Assembly: GCA_016649715.1 (NCBI GenBank)
Contig: JAENXC010000002.1
Coordinates: forward strand, 1 to 64,000
Length of the DNA: 64,000 bases
Direction of reading: 5' to 3'
DNA from: Flavobacteriaceae bacterium
Lineage (GTDB): Bacteria > Bacteroidota > Bacteroidia > Flavobacteriales > Flavobacteriaceae
The notes beneath the pieces are model-generated. The model was given only the letters and a program-made list of their open reading frames with translations. It searched no databases and had not been told where the DNA came from. Of this stretch, positions 18,347 through 29,839 are shown one piece after another (within the stretch, counting starts at the first letter, position 1; every line of letters begins with the position of its first letter). Both the position numbers and the translations under genes were made by a program.

Positions 18347-18952
18347 ATGAAAACACTAATAATTGTTGACGCACAAAACGATTTCATGCCTGGAGGATCC
18401 CTTCCCGTTCCCGATGGTGATAAAATAGTTCCTGTAATAAACAGAATTCAAAATAAATTTGATTTGGTGGTGGCAACGCAGGATTGGCACCCACAAAACC
18501 ACATCAGCTTTGCTTCAAACCATCCGGGAAAATTGACTTTTGACGAGATTAAGGTTGAAGGGAAACCCCAGACTTTATGGCCAGATCATTGCGTTCAAAA
18601 TACCGATGGGGCACTTTTTCATCCAAATCTCCAAACTGAACGATGGGAGGTGATATTCCGAAAAGGAACAGACCCAAAAATAGATAGTTACAGCGCTTTT
18701 TATGACAATGACCATTTAAAATCTACCGGCCTCGCTGGATATTTGAAAGAGAAAGGTGCCAGCCAACTCTTTTTCTGTGGTCTCGCGGCGGATATTTGTG
18801 TTTATTACTCCATTTACGATGCTTTCAAGGAAGGTTTTGCCTGCTTTTTTATTGAAGATGCTTCCCAAGCTTTGAATATCGATGGTTTTGAAGAAATCAA
18901 AAAGAAAATGGCCCATTTGGGAATCCAGATTATATCTTCGGAAGAGATTTAG
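18347..18952 (+). CDS. pncA: Nicotinamidase
   Basis: IIVDAQNDFMPGGSLPVPDG; TQDWHPQNHISFASNHPG; WPDHCVQ; FCGLAADICVYYS. Confidence 0.93.
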   Translation: MKTLIIVDAQNDFMPGGSLPVPDGDKIVPVINRIQNKFDLVVATQDWHPQNHISFASNHPGKLTFDEIKVEGKPQTLWPDHCVQNTDGALFHPNLQTERWEVIFRKGTDPKIDSYSAFYDNDHLKSTGLAGYLKEKGASQLFFCGLAADICVYYSIYDAFKEGFACFFIEDASQALNIDGFEEIKKKMAHLGIQIISSEEI

Positions 18953-19060
18953 AAGTAATGATTATTAATTGTTTTATTGAAGTTAAGAGAATGTGAAACC
19001 AATTCATAATGATTGATTTTTCGGTAAATTTAAAAATTGTAAATTCTAAAAAACATATAA

Positions 19061-19300
19061 ATGTCTGAACAAGTTCAATTGATTCCCGGAAATTCCCTTA
19101 TAACTAAAACCGCTGAAGAAGGCCGCCAACTGGCCGTAAAAATGGCACGGTTAAATATTAAATTTACACAACCCGATGCCGCCGTCCGCGAAAAACTGCG
19201 CCCTATTTACGCCGAAGACGCGGCTATGCTTATTGCAATCGGACAAGTAGTGGCTACTGAATTTGCCACTATCGCCGCTGCCAATAATTATTGGAAATAA
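19061..19300 (+). CDS. Small conserved hypothetical protein (79 aa)
   Basis: Complete ORF following the pncB-pncA pair. Confidence 0.55.
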   Translation: MSEQVQLIPGNSLITKTAEEGRQLAVKMARLNIKFTQPDAAVREKLRPIYAEDAAMLIAIGQVVATEFATIAAANNYWK

Positions 19301-19404
19301 TTTTTTTAACCACAAAGTTTGCAAAGATTGTTTCGTAAAATCCACAGAGAATTTCTTTGCGAACTCTGTGATTTCTTTTAATTCTCAATTCTAATGAATC
19401 CCAA

Positions 19405-22218
19405 TCAATACCATCTTCGGGTAAACAATCCCAATAGGGTTTTGGGGCTTATGGTTACAATGAACCGTACTTTTTCATCGTAATGTGGTAAACTTGGCTC
19501 AAAACCTAAACTAGAATACACGGGAAAATAAAGCTCAAAATAATCGGCCACTAAACTAAGGCGGATTCCACTGTCAAAAACAGCATTCGTGCCGCGGGCT
19601 TTGTTGTGAACAAGGCCAACATCGCCATATGCGTAGATCCATTTCCAAATATTGGTGCTCGCATTTGTCGTAACTATCCAACTGTTGGCATAAGCTGGTT
19701 CCAATTGCGACTTGAAACCACCTTCGGCAATAATCAATTGCTGGCTGAAAAGCCCCGAATTCTCACTTCTTCCGTAATAATTATAATCAAAAAGATAATC
19801 GTTTGGACGATCCAGAGCAAAACTGAAGAAATCCTCGTTCTCGCGCGTATCATTAAAAAGAAATGCTCCTGCAAAAAAGCGAAGGTTCAGTTGTCTATTG
19901 CTCAAAAAGAGTTTTCGGTATTCCAAATTCACAGAAAGCTTACTGAATTTTGACGAAATTTCATAATCCACCACACCCCTAAAGTAATTGATAAGGTTTG
20001 GGTTGGAATACACATACTGCATATTGAAAACGCTGTAATTTGGTTCCAGCTTTAAGTTGCTTGAGTCCTCATCTCGATATACGTTTACGTTCCGAAGATT
20101 GATGAACTGTTTTTCGTTGTTGCGCAAATCATCATTTCTGAAAGCGAAAGTGATGTAGGGCGTAAAACGTTTATAAAACAAACCACGGTCGTAGGAATAA
20201 TAATTTCCGGAAAAACCATAGCGCATTGCATAGAGTTTTCCCTGCTCCATTCTTTGGGTGTAACTCACGGAAGCCTGCCCCACCAGTGTTTTGGAACGAA
20301 ACCCAAACTGCGGCTCCAAACTGTAATGCACCGCTTTGGGAAGCACCGTTTTGTTGTAAAGCCGAAGTCCTGCCGAAACGCCGTCATAAAGGTTGTACTC
20401 AAAGATAGGCATGAAGAAAAACTGCGTATAGTTAGGGTCTTCCACATCTTGAAAAAGGCGGAATTGAATGGGTTTGTCCAGCAGGCCTGTTACCACTTTA
20501 AAGTTGTTTCTGCGGTTGTATTCCGGCATTCTTCCTTCGTAATTGAGTGCCAACTTCCGGATGTTTTCCGAAGGAATTGTTATGGAAGAAACACTATCAA
20601 TGGGTTTAGTCCAGGTTTTATAAACTATTTCGTCTTTGTTGAGGCCATACAATGAAACGGGAAGCTCCGATTTTTGGTTGTTTTGGATGAATACTTCCAA
20701 AGAATCTCCTTTCTTCTTCACCTTTTTTATTTTGAAATCGATTGTGTTGCGCGTATCGGCGAAGTCTTCAAAAAACCAATTTATGGGAAGCGTCGTTCTT
20801 TCGGAAAGAAAAGTTTCAAAATCGACAGATTTTATAGGCTTCAGCTTGTTTTTCGCATAAAAATCCTTAATGCTTTTGTTTAAAATGTCATCGCCCAAAT
20901 AGTCGCCCAAATAGCGCAGTCCACTTGCACCGTAATATGCGTTGGCAATGTTCATATTGAATTTTAATAACGAATCCTTGGGCGTGGTGAGCGATTGGTT
21001 AAGGTTGTTACGTGCCATATTCAAATAAAGAATGGGATATTGGTCGTTGAATTCCAAGTCAGCCGCATGTGCCCAACGGATGACGAACCAATTGCTGAGG
21101 TTGCCTATTATTTTCATTTTGGGATAATAGGTATCCACATATTCCATCATCAAATAAATCTGCATTGCGTCCTGCAGCCAATAATCATTGCGTGAATTGA
21201 GCACCATTGTGTTGTCAATATAATGGCGGGTTATGGTTTTCAGCTGTTGCATGTCATACTCAAAACCATCGGGGAAGGGGCTGATAAAACGGGGCAATTG
21301 GTTAAGGCCATAAACGGGATTGGTTTTGTAATCCGTCTCGCTGACAACCATTTTTTCAAAGGGATATGGTCCCAGTTTTTTGTTTAAAAACTGAACAACC
21401 CTGTCAATCATCAAAGCCTGAACAGGTGGATTTATCCTGCTATTCTGAAGGTTGGTTACTATTTTTAAATTATCGGTTTCAATGGTTTCAAAATTTGGGG
21501 TTTTCTCAAGATATAAAACCGCGTTGTTTCTGTCTTTCCCAAAAAGTGTAGTGGTTTTTGTTTTTTCGGAAATGGTTTCAGAAACCAAATCAAAATCTGA
21601 AGTAACAGTATAGTTCTTTGGAAGATGGAGCGCGATGGAAAATTGTGAAGGCTCCAAAAATAAATCGTCCGTGTTTTTGTTGCTATAAACTTGCCATTCA
21701 CCATCGTAAACCGCTGGGACAATGTACCAATAACGCAGTTTGTAATCATTAAATTTATCAACTCCGTAGCGTGTAAACCTCTCGTCGGGAACCTTTACGG
21801 TGTATTCCAAATTGAAAGTGTAACTATCTCCTGGCAGAAGCGGTTTTTCGGGAATAATCTGTAAAATATCTGCAGCATCACCACGTTGCCACTGCAAAGG
21901 AATTTCGGAATTGGTATAAATTTTTTCAATGGTCGTTCTTCCGCGGTCTTTATCTTTTTCAAAATGGAACGCGCTTTCATAGTTTTCGGAAAAACGCTTG
22001 CCCAGCGGCGTGGTTTTGGACGAGAAACTGTTTGCCCAATCGAAAAGATAGATTTCTTTTAGAGTGTCTTTGGAAGAATTTTTATAAGTAATCTGCTGTT
22101 TTATGGAAAGCGTTTTTTGTGAAGGATTCAGCGTGGCATCAATATTTATGGCGTGCTGCGCCTTTGCTTGAAACGCCAAACAAAAAAGAATGCTATAAAA
22201 GATGCTTCGTATTTTCAA
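19405..22218 (-). CDS. M1 aminopeptidase-like protein lacking HEXXH, fused to an outer-membrane beta-barrel
   Basis: M1-like N-terminal domain; NDYWLQDAMQIYLMMEY aligns with the M1 NDLWLNEGFASYMEY region; C-terminal barrel ending in RRWY. Confidence 0.75.
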   Translation of the reverse strand: MKIRSIFYSILFCLAFQAKAQHAINIDATLNPSQKTLSIKQQITYKNSSKDTLKEIYLFDWANSFSSKTTPLGKRFSENYESAFHFEKDKDRGRTTIEKIYTNSEIPLQWQRGDAADILQIIPEKPLLPGDSYTFNLEYTVKVPDERFTRYGVDKFNDYKLRYWYIVPAVYDGEWQVYSNKNTDDLFLEPSQFSIALHLPKNYTVTSDFDLVSETISEKTKTTTLFGKDRNNAVLYLEKTPNFETIETDNLKIVTNLQNSRINPPVQALMIDRVVQFLNKKLGPYPFEKMVVSETDYKTNPVYGLNQLPRFISPFPDGFEYDMQQLKTITRHYIDNTMVLNSRNDYWLQDAMQIYLMMEYVDTYYPKMKIIGNLSNWFVIRWAHAADLEFNDQYPILYLNMARNNLNQSLTTPKDSLLKFNMNIANAYYGASGLRYLGDYLGDDILNKSIKDFYAKNKLKPIKSVDFETFLSERTTLPINWFFEDFADTRNTIDFKIKKVKKKGDSLEVFIQNNQKSELPVSLYGLNKDEIVYKTWTKPIDSVSSITIPSENIRKLALNYEGRMPEYNRRNNFKVVTGLLDKPIQFRLFQDVEDPNYTQFFFMPIFEYNLYDGVSAGLRLYNKTVLPKAVHYSLEPQFGFRSKTLVGQASVSYTQRMEQGKLYAMRYGFSGNYYSYDRGLFYKRFTPYITFAFRNDDLRNNEKQFINLRNVNVYRDEDSSNLKLEPNYSVFNMQYVYSNPNLINYFRGVVDYEISSKFSKLSVNLEYRKLFLSNRQLNLRFFAGAFLFNDTRENEDFFSFALDRPNDYLFDYNYYGRSENSGLFSQQLIIAEGGFKSQLEPAYANSWIVTTNASTNIWKWIYAYGDVGLVHNKARGTNAVFDSGIRLSLVADYFELYFPVYSSLGFEPSLPHYDEKVRFIVTISPKTLLGLFTRRWY

Positions 22219-22233
22219 GAAGTTTTAAGAAAA

Positions 22234-22923
22234 TTAAAAGTTTGGGCTCAAATTATATTCGTTGTAGAATTCATTGAGGATTGTTAGAACTTCATCCTCT
22301 GTATCAACCAAATGGACCAAATCCAAATCTTCAGAGTTTATGTTATTGTTAGCTTCCAAAAGAGTTGTTTTTATCCATTCAAAAAGACCTCTCCAAAACT
22401 CGGAGCCTACAAGTATTATTGGAAATTTGTCAATTTTATGGGTTTGTATAAGCGTCAGTGCTTCGAATAATTCATCAAGCGTTCCAAAGCCTCCGGGCAT
22501 AACCACAAAGCCCTGGGAATATTTCACGAACATTACTTTCCGCACAAAAAAGTAATCAAAATCAATGCTTTTGTCGCTGTCAATATACGGATTGTCGTGC
22601 TGTTCAAAAGGTAATGTAATATTTAAGCCAACTGAAGTTCCCCCAGCCAAGTGCGCCCCTTTGTTCCCTGCTTCCATAATTCCTGGACCGCCGCCAGTGA
22701 TAACTCCATAGCCGTTTTCAGTAATTTTCTTTGCGATGTTTTCAGCCAGTTTGTAATATTTTTGGTTTGGTTTAATTCGAGCGGAACCAAATATGGAAAC
22801 GCAAGGCCCAATGCGGCTCATCTTTTCATAACCATTTACAAACTCCCCCATAATTTTAAAAATGGCCCAAGAGTCATTGGTTTTCACTTCATTCCAGTTT
22901 TTTGGTACTTGTTCGTTTCTCAT
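22234..22923 (-). CDS. LOG family protein (TIGR00730-type)
   Basis: VSIFGSARIKP; ITGGGPGIMEAGNKGA; VMPGGFGTLDELFEALTLIQT. Confidence 0.92.
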   Translation of the reverse strand: MRNEQVPKNWNEVKTNDSWAIFKIMGEFVNGYEKMSRIGPCVSIFGSARIKPNQKYYKLAENIAKKITENGYGVITGGGPGIMEAGNKGAHLAGGTSVGLNITLPFEQHDNPYIDSDKSIDFDYFFVRKVMFVKYSQGFVVMPGGFGTLDELFEALTLIQTHKIDKFPIILVGSEFWRGLFEWIKTTLLEANNNINSEDLDLVHLVDTEDEVLTILNEFYNEYNLSPNF

Positions 22924-23011
22924 TAATTTAAGTATTCAGTTATTAAGGTTTAGATTTTTGTAGTTTTCACAAATATCCAGCATCTGTCATCCGTCATCCA
23001 GCCTCCAGCCT

Positions 23012-25879
23012 CTAAAGTAACTCTTTTTTAAGGAACCTTGCGGTATAGCTTTTTTTGTCTTCCGCAATTTCCTCGGGCGTGCCCAGAGCCATGATTTTTC
23101 CACCTTGTTTACCACCTTCCGGGCCGATGTCTATTACATAATCCACGGTTTTAATAACGTCCAAATTGTGCTCAATTATCAGTACGGTATTTCCTTTGTC
23201 AACCAATTTGTTCAGCACAATCATCAAAACACGAATGTCCTCAAAATGCAGCCCTGTTGTGGGTTCGTCCAAAATGTAAAAGGTGTTTCCGGTGTCTCGT
23301 TTGGACAGTTCCGTTGCCAATTTTATGCGTTGTGCCTCTCCGCCGGAAAGTGTTGTGGACTGTTGGCCCAGTGTTATGTAACCCAAACCGACGTCTTTTA
23401 TTGTTTTAATTTTTCGATGAATTTTCGGGATGTTTACAAAAAAATCGTCAGCTTCGTTTATAGTCATTTCCAAAACGTTGTAAATGGATTTTCCTTTGTA
23501 CCGAATTTCCAAAGTTTCGCGGTTGAAACGTTTGCCCTGGCAGGTTTCACATTCCACGTAAACATCGGGTAGGAAATTCATTTCAATTACACGTAATCCT
23601 GCGCCTTTACAAGTTTCACATCTTCCGCCAGCTACGTTGAAACTGAAACGTCCAGGCTTGTAACCGCGAATCATCGCCTCGGGAGTTTTGGCAAAAAGAT
23701 TTCTAATTTCCGAAAAAACACCCGTATATGTCGCCGGATTGCTACGGGGTGTACGACCTATTGGCGATTGGTTGATGTCTATTACTTTGTCAATATTATC
23801 AATACCTTCAATTTTTTTGTAGGGCATCGGTTTTTTGACGCCGTTGAAAAAATAAGCATTCAAAATAGGGTAGAGGGTTTCATTGATTAGTGTACTTTTT
23901 CCGCTTCCCGAAACACCTGTTACACCAATCATTTTTCCCAAAGGAAAATCTACAGATATATTTTTTAAATTATTCCCCGTAGCACCTTTAAGTGTAAGTT
24001 TTTTACCGTTTCCTTTTCGGCGTTTCAGAGGGATTTCTATTTCTTTTTTTCCGTTTAAATAGGCCGCGGTAAGGGTATCGTGCTTTTTTATTTCCGAAGG
24101 TATGCCTTCGGAAACAATTTCGCCGCCGTGTTTGCCGGCTGCTGGACCAATGTCTATCACGTAATCGGCACTTTCAATCATCTCTTTGTCATGTTCCACA
24201 ACAATCACGGAATTGCCGATATCCCTTAATTGTTTCAATGAAAAAATCAACCGCTCATTGTCGCGTTGGTGCAGGCCAATACTGGGTTCGTCCAAAATAT
24301 AAAGCACGCCAACCAACTGCGAACCAATCTGCGTTGCCAATCGGATTCGTTGTGCCTCTCCGCCCGAAAGTGATTTCGAGCTGCGGTCCAAAGCGAGATA
24401 GGTGAGCCCAACATCTACCAAAAACTGAAGTCGCGAGCGCACTTCTTTAATAATTTCCGAAGCAATTTTTTGCTGCGTTTCTGTAAGGTTTTTTTTGAGA
24501 TTTGCGAACCATTCAGCTAGTTCAACAACGTCCATATGAGCAAGTTCGGCAATGTTTTTTCCGTTCAATTTAAAGTAAAGCGATTCCTTCCGAAGCCTTG
24601 TGCCGTTGCATTCCGGACACGGAATTTTATCCATATATTCTTTAGCCCAACGTTTCAAAGATGTGGATTCGTTAGCATCGAAAGTATTCTGAATGAAGGT
24701 TGCAACACCTTCAAAATCTATTTTATAGCTTCGGGTAATACCCAAAGCCTTGGATTCAATATCGAACTTTTCATTTCCACCGAAAAAGATAACGTCTTTG
24801 GCTTCCTTCGGAATACTTTCAAAAGGGTCGCTCAATTTAAAGTTGAAGCGTTCGGCAATCAATTCAAGCTGCTTAAAAATCCAATTGTTTTTTTGTGTGC
24901 CGTGCGGCGCCAACGCTCCTTGTTTTATGGAAAGTTTGGGGTTTGGGACCAGTTTATTCAGATTCACTTCGTAAAGTTTTCCAAGTCCTTTACAATTGGG
25001 GCACATCCCTTTTGGGGAGTTGAACGAAAAGTTGTTCGGCTCCGGGTTGGGGTATGAAATTCCCGAAGAAGGACACATCAAGGAACGACTGAAATAGCGG
25101 GCTTCATCAGTATCGTTATCTAAAACCATCAACACATCATCGCCGTGATACATTGCGGTGTTTATGGTTTCGGAAAGGCGTTTTGTATTATCGCTTTCGC
25201 CCTCCTTCGCCAAGGCTTCGGAGGATGTGGGAATTTTAAGTCGGTCAATTACTATTTCAATATCGTGTGTTTTGTAGCGGTCCACTTTCATTCCCTTTAC
25301 AATATCGCGCACTTCGCCGTCCACGCGGACTTTCAGAAAACCCTGTTTTGCGATTTGCTCAAAAAGTTCGCGATAATGCCCTTTTCGGGAACGAATTACT
25401 GGGGCGAGAATGCTTACTTTTCTATCGGCAAAATCTTCGAGAATAAGCTGTTTTATTTGCTCATCGCTGTAACTGACCATTTTTTGACCCGTGTTGTAAC
25501 TATAGGCATCACTGGCGCGCGCATAAAAAAGGCGAAGAAAATCGTAAATTTCGGTAATGGTTCCCACAGTGGAACGCGGACTTTTGCTGGTGGTTTTTTG
25601 CTCAATGGCAATTACAGGGGAGAGGCCTTCAATTTTATCTACATCGGGACGTTCCAAGTTTCCGAGAAATTGACGCGCATAAGCCGAGAAAGTTTCTATG
25701 TAACGGCGCTGTCCTTCAGCATAAATAGTGTCAAAAGCCAAAGAGGATTTTCCGCTGCCCGAAAGCCCTGTGATAACCACCAATTTTTCCCGAGGGATGC
25801 GAACGTCAATGTTCTTTAAGTTGTGGACACGCGCTCCAAAAACTTCAATAAAGTCCTCATTTTTTGACATAGGCTGCAA
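23012..25879 (-). CDS. uvrA: Excinuclease ABC subunit A
   Basis: [25 protein letters not shown]; two LSGGEAQRI signatures; zinc-finger CPxCxG motifs. Confidence 0.97.
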   Translation of the reverse strand: MQPMSKNEDFIEVFGARVHNLKNIDVRIPREKLVVITGLSGSGKSSLAFDTIYAEGQRRYIETFSAYARQFLGNLERPDVDKIEGLSPVIAIEQKTTSKSPRSTVGTITEIYDFLRLFYARASDAYSYNTGQKMVSYSDEQIKQLILEDFADRKVSILAPVIRSRKGHYRELFEQIAKQGFLKVRVDGEVRDIVKGMKVDRYKTHDIEIVIDRLKIPTSSEALAKEGESDNTKRLSETINTAMYHGDDVLMVLDNDTDEARYFSRSLMCPSSGISYPNPEPNNFSFNSPKGMCPNCKGLGKLYEVNLNKLVPNPKLSIKQGALAPHGTQKNNWIFKQLELIAERFNFKLSDPFESIPKEAKDVIFFGGNEKFDIESKALGITRSYKIDFEGVATFIQNTFDANESTSLKRWAKEYMDKIPCPECNGTRLRKESLYFKLNGKNIAELAHMDVVELAEWFANLKKNLTETQQKIASEIIKEVRSRLQFLVDVGLTYLALDRSSKSLSGGEAQRIRLATQIGSQLVGVLYILDEPSIGLHQRDNERLIFSLKQLRDIGNSVIVVEHDKEMIESADYVIDIGPAAGKHGGEIVSEGIPSEIKKHDTLTAAYLNGKKEIEIPLKRRKGNGKKLTLKGATGNNLKNISVDFPLGKMIGVTGVSGSGKSTLINETLYPILNAYFFNGVKKPMPYKKIEGIDNIDKVIDINQSPIGRTPRSNPATYTGVFSEIRNLFAKTPEAMIRGYKPGRFSFNVAGGRCETCKGAGLRVIEMNFLPDVYVECETCQGKRFNRETLEIRYKGKSIYNVLEMTINEADDFFVNIPKIHRKIKTIKDVGLGYITLGQQSTTLSGGEAQRIKLATELSKRDTGNTFYILDEPTTGLHFEDIRVLMIVLNKLVDKGNTVLIIEHNLDVIKTVDYVIDIGPEGGKQGGKIMALGTPEEIAEDKKSYTARFLKKELL

Positions 25880-25963
25880 AGGTACTTAATTGAACGGAAA
25901 TTAAAGAATGCATGCTATTGCACCAATGTTAATTTTTGCTGAAAAAGCGCTGTTTTTTACAAA

Positions 25964-26983
25964 TCAATTATTTGCTTCTTCTGTAAGAAATGTGTGGAAG
26001 GTGATTGCAACATGAAAAATGGTGCTTATTACAATTGAATAGCCCGCAATAATTGCAAGGTTAGAAAAATCGATCATCAAATAGAGGATGGGTAACAATA
26101 CACCAAAAATCACCAATATTAAAAAAACGAAATATAAATAGCGCACCAATCTAGGGGTAATTCGTTTCATTTGTCCATTAAATTGGTTGAGTTTTGGAAT
26201 GACCTCCTTGGTCATATATTCCCAAAGCTTTGCTAAAAATACATCATTGAACGAGGAACTTTCGAAAATCTCATGGTCAATAGTATTTGCAAGGGTTAGT
26301 ATTTTTTCTTGATGTCTTTCAAAAACCGCATCAAGATTTAATGAGTCTTTATAATTTCCATATTTATAACCGAAAACATACCACAACCCAGAGCCGCTTT
26401 TATGCTCCACCCATTTTTCAATTATTTTGTTGTCATAGGATTCGGGGTAGGTAATGGTTTCTGGAAGATGCTTTTCCTTGGGCTGCGTCATCAGCAGCGA
26501 TTTCATTTCTAAATAAAGATTTTCGGTTTCGCCAAAAGGGTGCGTTTCCTGAAGAAACTCTATAGCCATCTTGCAATTCCCTTTGTAAAATTCCTTAACT
26601 TCAAAATAGGTGAGGTCGGCAAAATCCTTTTCCATAAATTCCTTTAGACCGGGTTGCCAAATATTGGAATTGAACAGAATTTCCGCAATATTCCTTATAT
26701 GGTGCATTTGTTGCGTAATCTTACTGGTTCTGGAAATTATTTTCGCTTTGATTACATTAAGACTAAGTGCCGAACTTGCCAAAAAAACCATTAGTATAGC
26801 CGATAAAATTCCGCTCAAGCCAATGAAGATTATGGCGTGGGTTTTCAGCACCTCCCCAAACACCAAACTACTTTCATTTTTCTGCCAAAAAACAAATATC
26901 AAAACAACACAAAGTGCACCACTTATCACATAAGCGATAATGGCATATAAACCCTTGGTCCACGATTTATTTCTCATAGGCAA
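25964..26983 (-). CDS. Hypothetical membrane protein
   Basis: Four predicted TM segments by eye; complete ORF. Confidence 0.65.
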   Translation of the reverse strand: MPMRNKSWTKGLYAIIAYVISGALCVVLIFVFWQKNESSLVFGEVLKTHAIIFIGLSGILSAILMVFLASSALSLNVIKAKIISRTSKITQQMHHIRNIAEILFNSNIWQPGLKEFMEKDFADLTYFEVKEFYKGNCKMAIEFLQETHPFGETENLYLEMKSLLMTQPKEKHLPETITYPESYDNKIIEKWVEHKSGSGLWYVFGYKYGNYKDSLNLDAVFERHQEKILTLANTIDHEIFESSSFNDVFLAKLWEYMTKEVIPKLNQFNGQMKRITPRLVRYLYFVFLILVIFGVLLPILYLMIDFSNLAIIAGYSIVISTIFHVAITFHTFLTEEANN

Positions 26984-27420
26984 AACAATGCAATAATTTT
27001 TAGGGACAAGGATTTTTGGGGAAAGAAATTTTACAGAAATGCTTTTTTCGAAAGTATATATTTTTAAACTATATCTGTAAATTCCCGAAATTAGGAAAAT
27101 GAATAGTCTTTTGAAAAAGTCACTATCTTGGATTTCTAAAAATTCTTGATAAACTCGCTCAAATCTAATCTTTTTTATTAGGCCAAGTTTGACCTTTCGA
27201 CATAATGCAGAAGATTTCGTTTAAAAGAGCAAAATGTATATAATTGAATTTGTTTATCTGTTTAAAAACCTAAAAACTATATAAGGTGGTGAGGCATAGG
27301 AAATAGGACAAAATAATATAGAAATAACCATTTTTTTTTGTGAAAATTGATGCAGTATTACGGTATTTGCCTTTTTCGACTTATGATAGATGAAATAGGT
27401 TGATTTTGCTGGTAAGTAAT

Positions 27421-29133
27421 TTAATAACCAATTGCCGAATCGTCACCTCGGCTATCGGCACCTCCTTCAAGTTTGCCATTGGGAAGTTTTAAAATAGCAT
27501 CCACTTTACCGATTGTGGGGTCTGTGTCTATATTTTCGGGGTAGCCTTTTTGTTTGAGTTCTTCAATTAAATCTTTTGAAAACCGTTCAAATTCATACCG
27601 AAGGGCATCGGGCAACCATTGGTGGTGAAAGCGCGGTGCGTCCACGGCTTGTTGCATATTCATATTGAATTCATACACGTTCAAAATGGTCTGAGCTACC
27701 GAAGTTATAATTGTTGATCCTCCCGGCGTACCTACAACCATCCAAAGCTTTCCGTCCCTTTCAACTATGGTTGGCGTCATGGAGCTGAGCATCCGTTTTT
27801 GGGGTGCTATGGCGTTGGCCTTTCCGCCTACTAAGCCGTAAACATTGGGTTCGCCAGGTTTCGCACTGAAATCGTCCATTTCATTGTTTAAAAAGAAACC
27901 AAGGTCGTTTAAATATAGTTTTGAACCGTATTCCGAATTGAGCGTTGTAGATACCGAAACCGCATTCCCAAAGGAATCTACAATAGAGTAATGGGTAGTT
28001 TGTGGACTTTCATAACCGACAATAACGCCCGGTTTTATTTCTGAAGAAGGGATGGCGGCTTCAAAAGAAAAATTCTCCATCCGTTGGGAAAGATAAGTTT
28101 CCGAAAGCAGTGAATCTACGGAAATATCTACAAAATCGGGATCGCCCAAATAGAAACTTCTATCGGCATACGCGCGGCGTTCAGCTTCGGCTAGCACTTG
28201 AATGTATTTTTCACTGTTTTGGCCATATTCCGAAAGAGGAAATGGCTCCACCATTTTTAAAATCTGCGCCAAACAAATTCCTCCGCTGGAAGGTGGCGCC
28301 ATTGAAATTATTTTTAAATCTTTATACTTAAAAACAATGGGTTCGCGCCATTGGGCTTCGTAAGCTTCCAAATCTTTTAGGGTAATAATGCCACCTTTTT
28401 TCATCAGAAACGCAACCATTTTTTTACCCGTTTCGCCTCCATAAAATTCGGAGCGGCCGTTTTTTGAAATTCGCTCCAAAGTGTTTGCCAAAGCAGCGTT
28501 TTTCAGCGTATCTCCAACTTTATAATTTTTGGAATAAAGAATACTTCCACCATTGACTTCTTCAAACTGAGTTTTGAATTTTTCAAGTCTTTCAGCCTGT
28601 TGTTCGGTGATTATATATCCTTTTTTTGCGAGTTCGATTACGGGTTTTAAGATAACTTCCATTGGCAAGCTGCCATATTTTTCGTAGACTGCAAACATAC
28701 CAGCAATAGTTCCCGGAACGCCTACAGCCATTGCGCCCACCGAACTTTTATTGGGGATAACGTTTCCATCTTTATCTATATACATATTTTTTGTGGCGGC
28801 CATCGGGGCTTTTTCGCGATAGTCTAAAGAACCCATTTCGCCGTATTGGCTTCGGAAAACCATAAACCCGCCACCGCCGAGGTTTCCGGCGTAGGGATAA
28901 CAAACTGCCAAAGCCATTTCGGTAGCAATCATCGCATCAAAAGCATTTCCGCCGTTTTTAAGGATTTCTATTCCAATTTTGGAGGCTTCTGCACGTGCCG
29001 AAACCACCATTGCGCTGTCGGCGGTAATTGCTATTTTTTCAATTTTGGGCTGTTGAGCTATGGTTTGAGCTTTGGGTTTTTCTTTGCAAGCAAAAAACAA
29101 AAATGAAATCAGTAGGAGGGAAGTTAGTTTCAT
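27421..29133 (-). CDS. ggt: Gamma-glutamyltransferase, lipoprotein
   Basis: QTTHYSIVDSFGNAVSVSTTLNSEYGSKL; NPVIxLA region; PGGSTIITSVAQTILNV. Confidence 0.93.
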   Translation of the reverse strand: MKLTSLLLISFLFFACKEKPKAQTIAQQPKIEKIAITADSAMVVSARAEASKIGIEILKNGGNAFDAMIATEMALAVCYPYAGNLGGGGFMVFRSQYGEMGSLDYREKAPMAATKNMYIDKDGNVIPNKSSVGAMAVGVPGTIAGMFAVYEKYGSLPMEVILKPVIELAKKGYIITEQQAERLEKFKTQFEEVNGGSILYSKNYKVGDTLKNAALANTLERISKNGRSEFYGGETGKKMVAFLMKKGGIITLKDLEAYEAQWREPIVFKYKDLKIISMAPPSSGGICLAQILKMVEPFPLSEYGQNSEKYIQVLAEAERRAYADRSFYLGDPDFVDISVDSLLSETYLSQRMENFSFEAAIPSSEIKPGVIVGYESPQTTHYSIVDSFGNAVSVSTTLNSEYGSKLYLNDLGFFLNNEMDDFSAKPGEPNVYGLVGGKANAIAPQKRMLSSMTPTIVERDGKLWMVVGTPGGSTIITSVAQTILNVYEFNMNMQQAVDAPRFHHQWLPDALRYEFERFSKDLIEELKQKGYPENIDTDPTIGKVDAILKLPNGKLEGGADSRGDDSAIGY

Positions 29134-29214
29134 CTGTATATAATATTTGTTAAATTGGAAGATGGAATGCCCGGTTTATTCGTTTTTTTTATAGGTTAAT
29201 TGTAACTCGGCATT

Positions 29215-29799
29215 TCATAATTCTTTGAGTTTTTGTTTGGAAAAAGCCCGAAGTTCTTCAAAAAAGGAAGTGAACTCTGCTTCAAATTCGTCGTAAAATT
29301 CTTCGAGTTCCACTACGGCCAAGTCCATTTTCGCAATACCCTTGGTGCGCACGTTCATCTGAGCCAAGATTTTGCTTATTCCTTCAACGGTGGCATAACT
29401 TAAGAGCCAATTATCGGCAATCATATAGGGCATCATCCGTTGAATTCTGGCAGGGAGGATTGTGAAATTTTCCCGAAGCAATTCATAAAAATTCTGTACA
29501 TATTTATCTAAAGGTTCATCGGAATACTTGCTCCAGTTTTTTGCCAAAAAGTGGTCGTAGAGTATGTCCACAATCACGCCGCTGTAATGGCTATAATTTT
29601 TGTGAAGCCGCGCCGTGCTTTGATGTACAGTGGCATGAGCGTCCGTAAAACTGTCAATTCCGCGGTGCAATAAAATTCCTTTTGCAATGGAAGGAGGGAA
29701 TTTTTGATAACGTTTTCCTTTAATACCGTCTGCAATAAAGTTACCGATGATAACGCCTTCTTCCTTTCCGGAGAGATAGATGTGGGCTAAAAAATTCAT
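29215..29799 (-). CDS. ACP phosphodiesterase family protein
   Basis: MNFLAHIYLSG...IGNFIADGIKG...GILLHRGIDSFTDAH. Confidence 0.88.
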   Translation of the reverse strand: MNFLAHIYLSGKEEGVIIGNFIADGIKGKRYQKFPPSIAKGILLHRGIDSFTDAHATVHQSTARLHKNYSHYSGVIVDILYDHFLAKNWSKYSDEPLDKYVQNFYELLRENFTILPARIQRMMPYMIADNWLLSYATVEGISKILAQMNVRTKGIAKMDLAVVELEEFYDEFEAEFTSFFEELRAFSKQKLKEL

Positions 29800-29813
29800 T
29801 CAATAAATATATG

Positions 29814-29821
29814 TATTTTTG
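29814..29821 (+). promoter_or_regulatory. Candidate -7 box (TAnnTTTG)
   Basis: TATTTTTG 18 nt upstream of the acyltransferase TTG start. Confidence 0.45.
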
Positions 29822-29839
29822 AGCTGTAAAAACTGAAAA

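Noticed and set aside
25145-25819. 224-aa plus-strand ORF opposite uvrA (also 23105-23572 and 24536-25057)
   Set aside because: Antisense to unambiguous uvrA coding sequence; no recognisable protein features.
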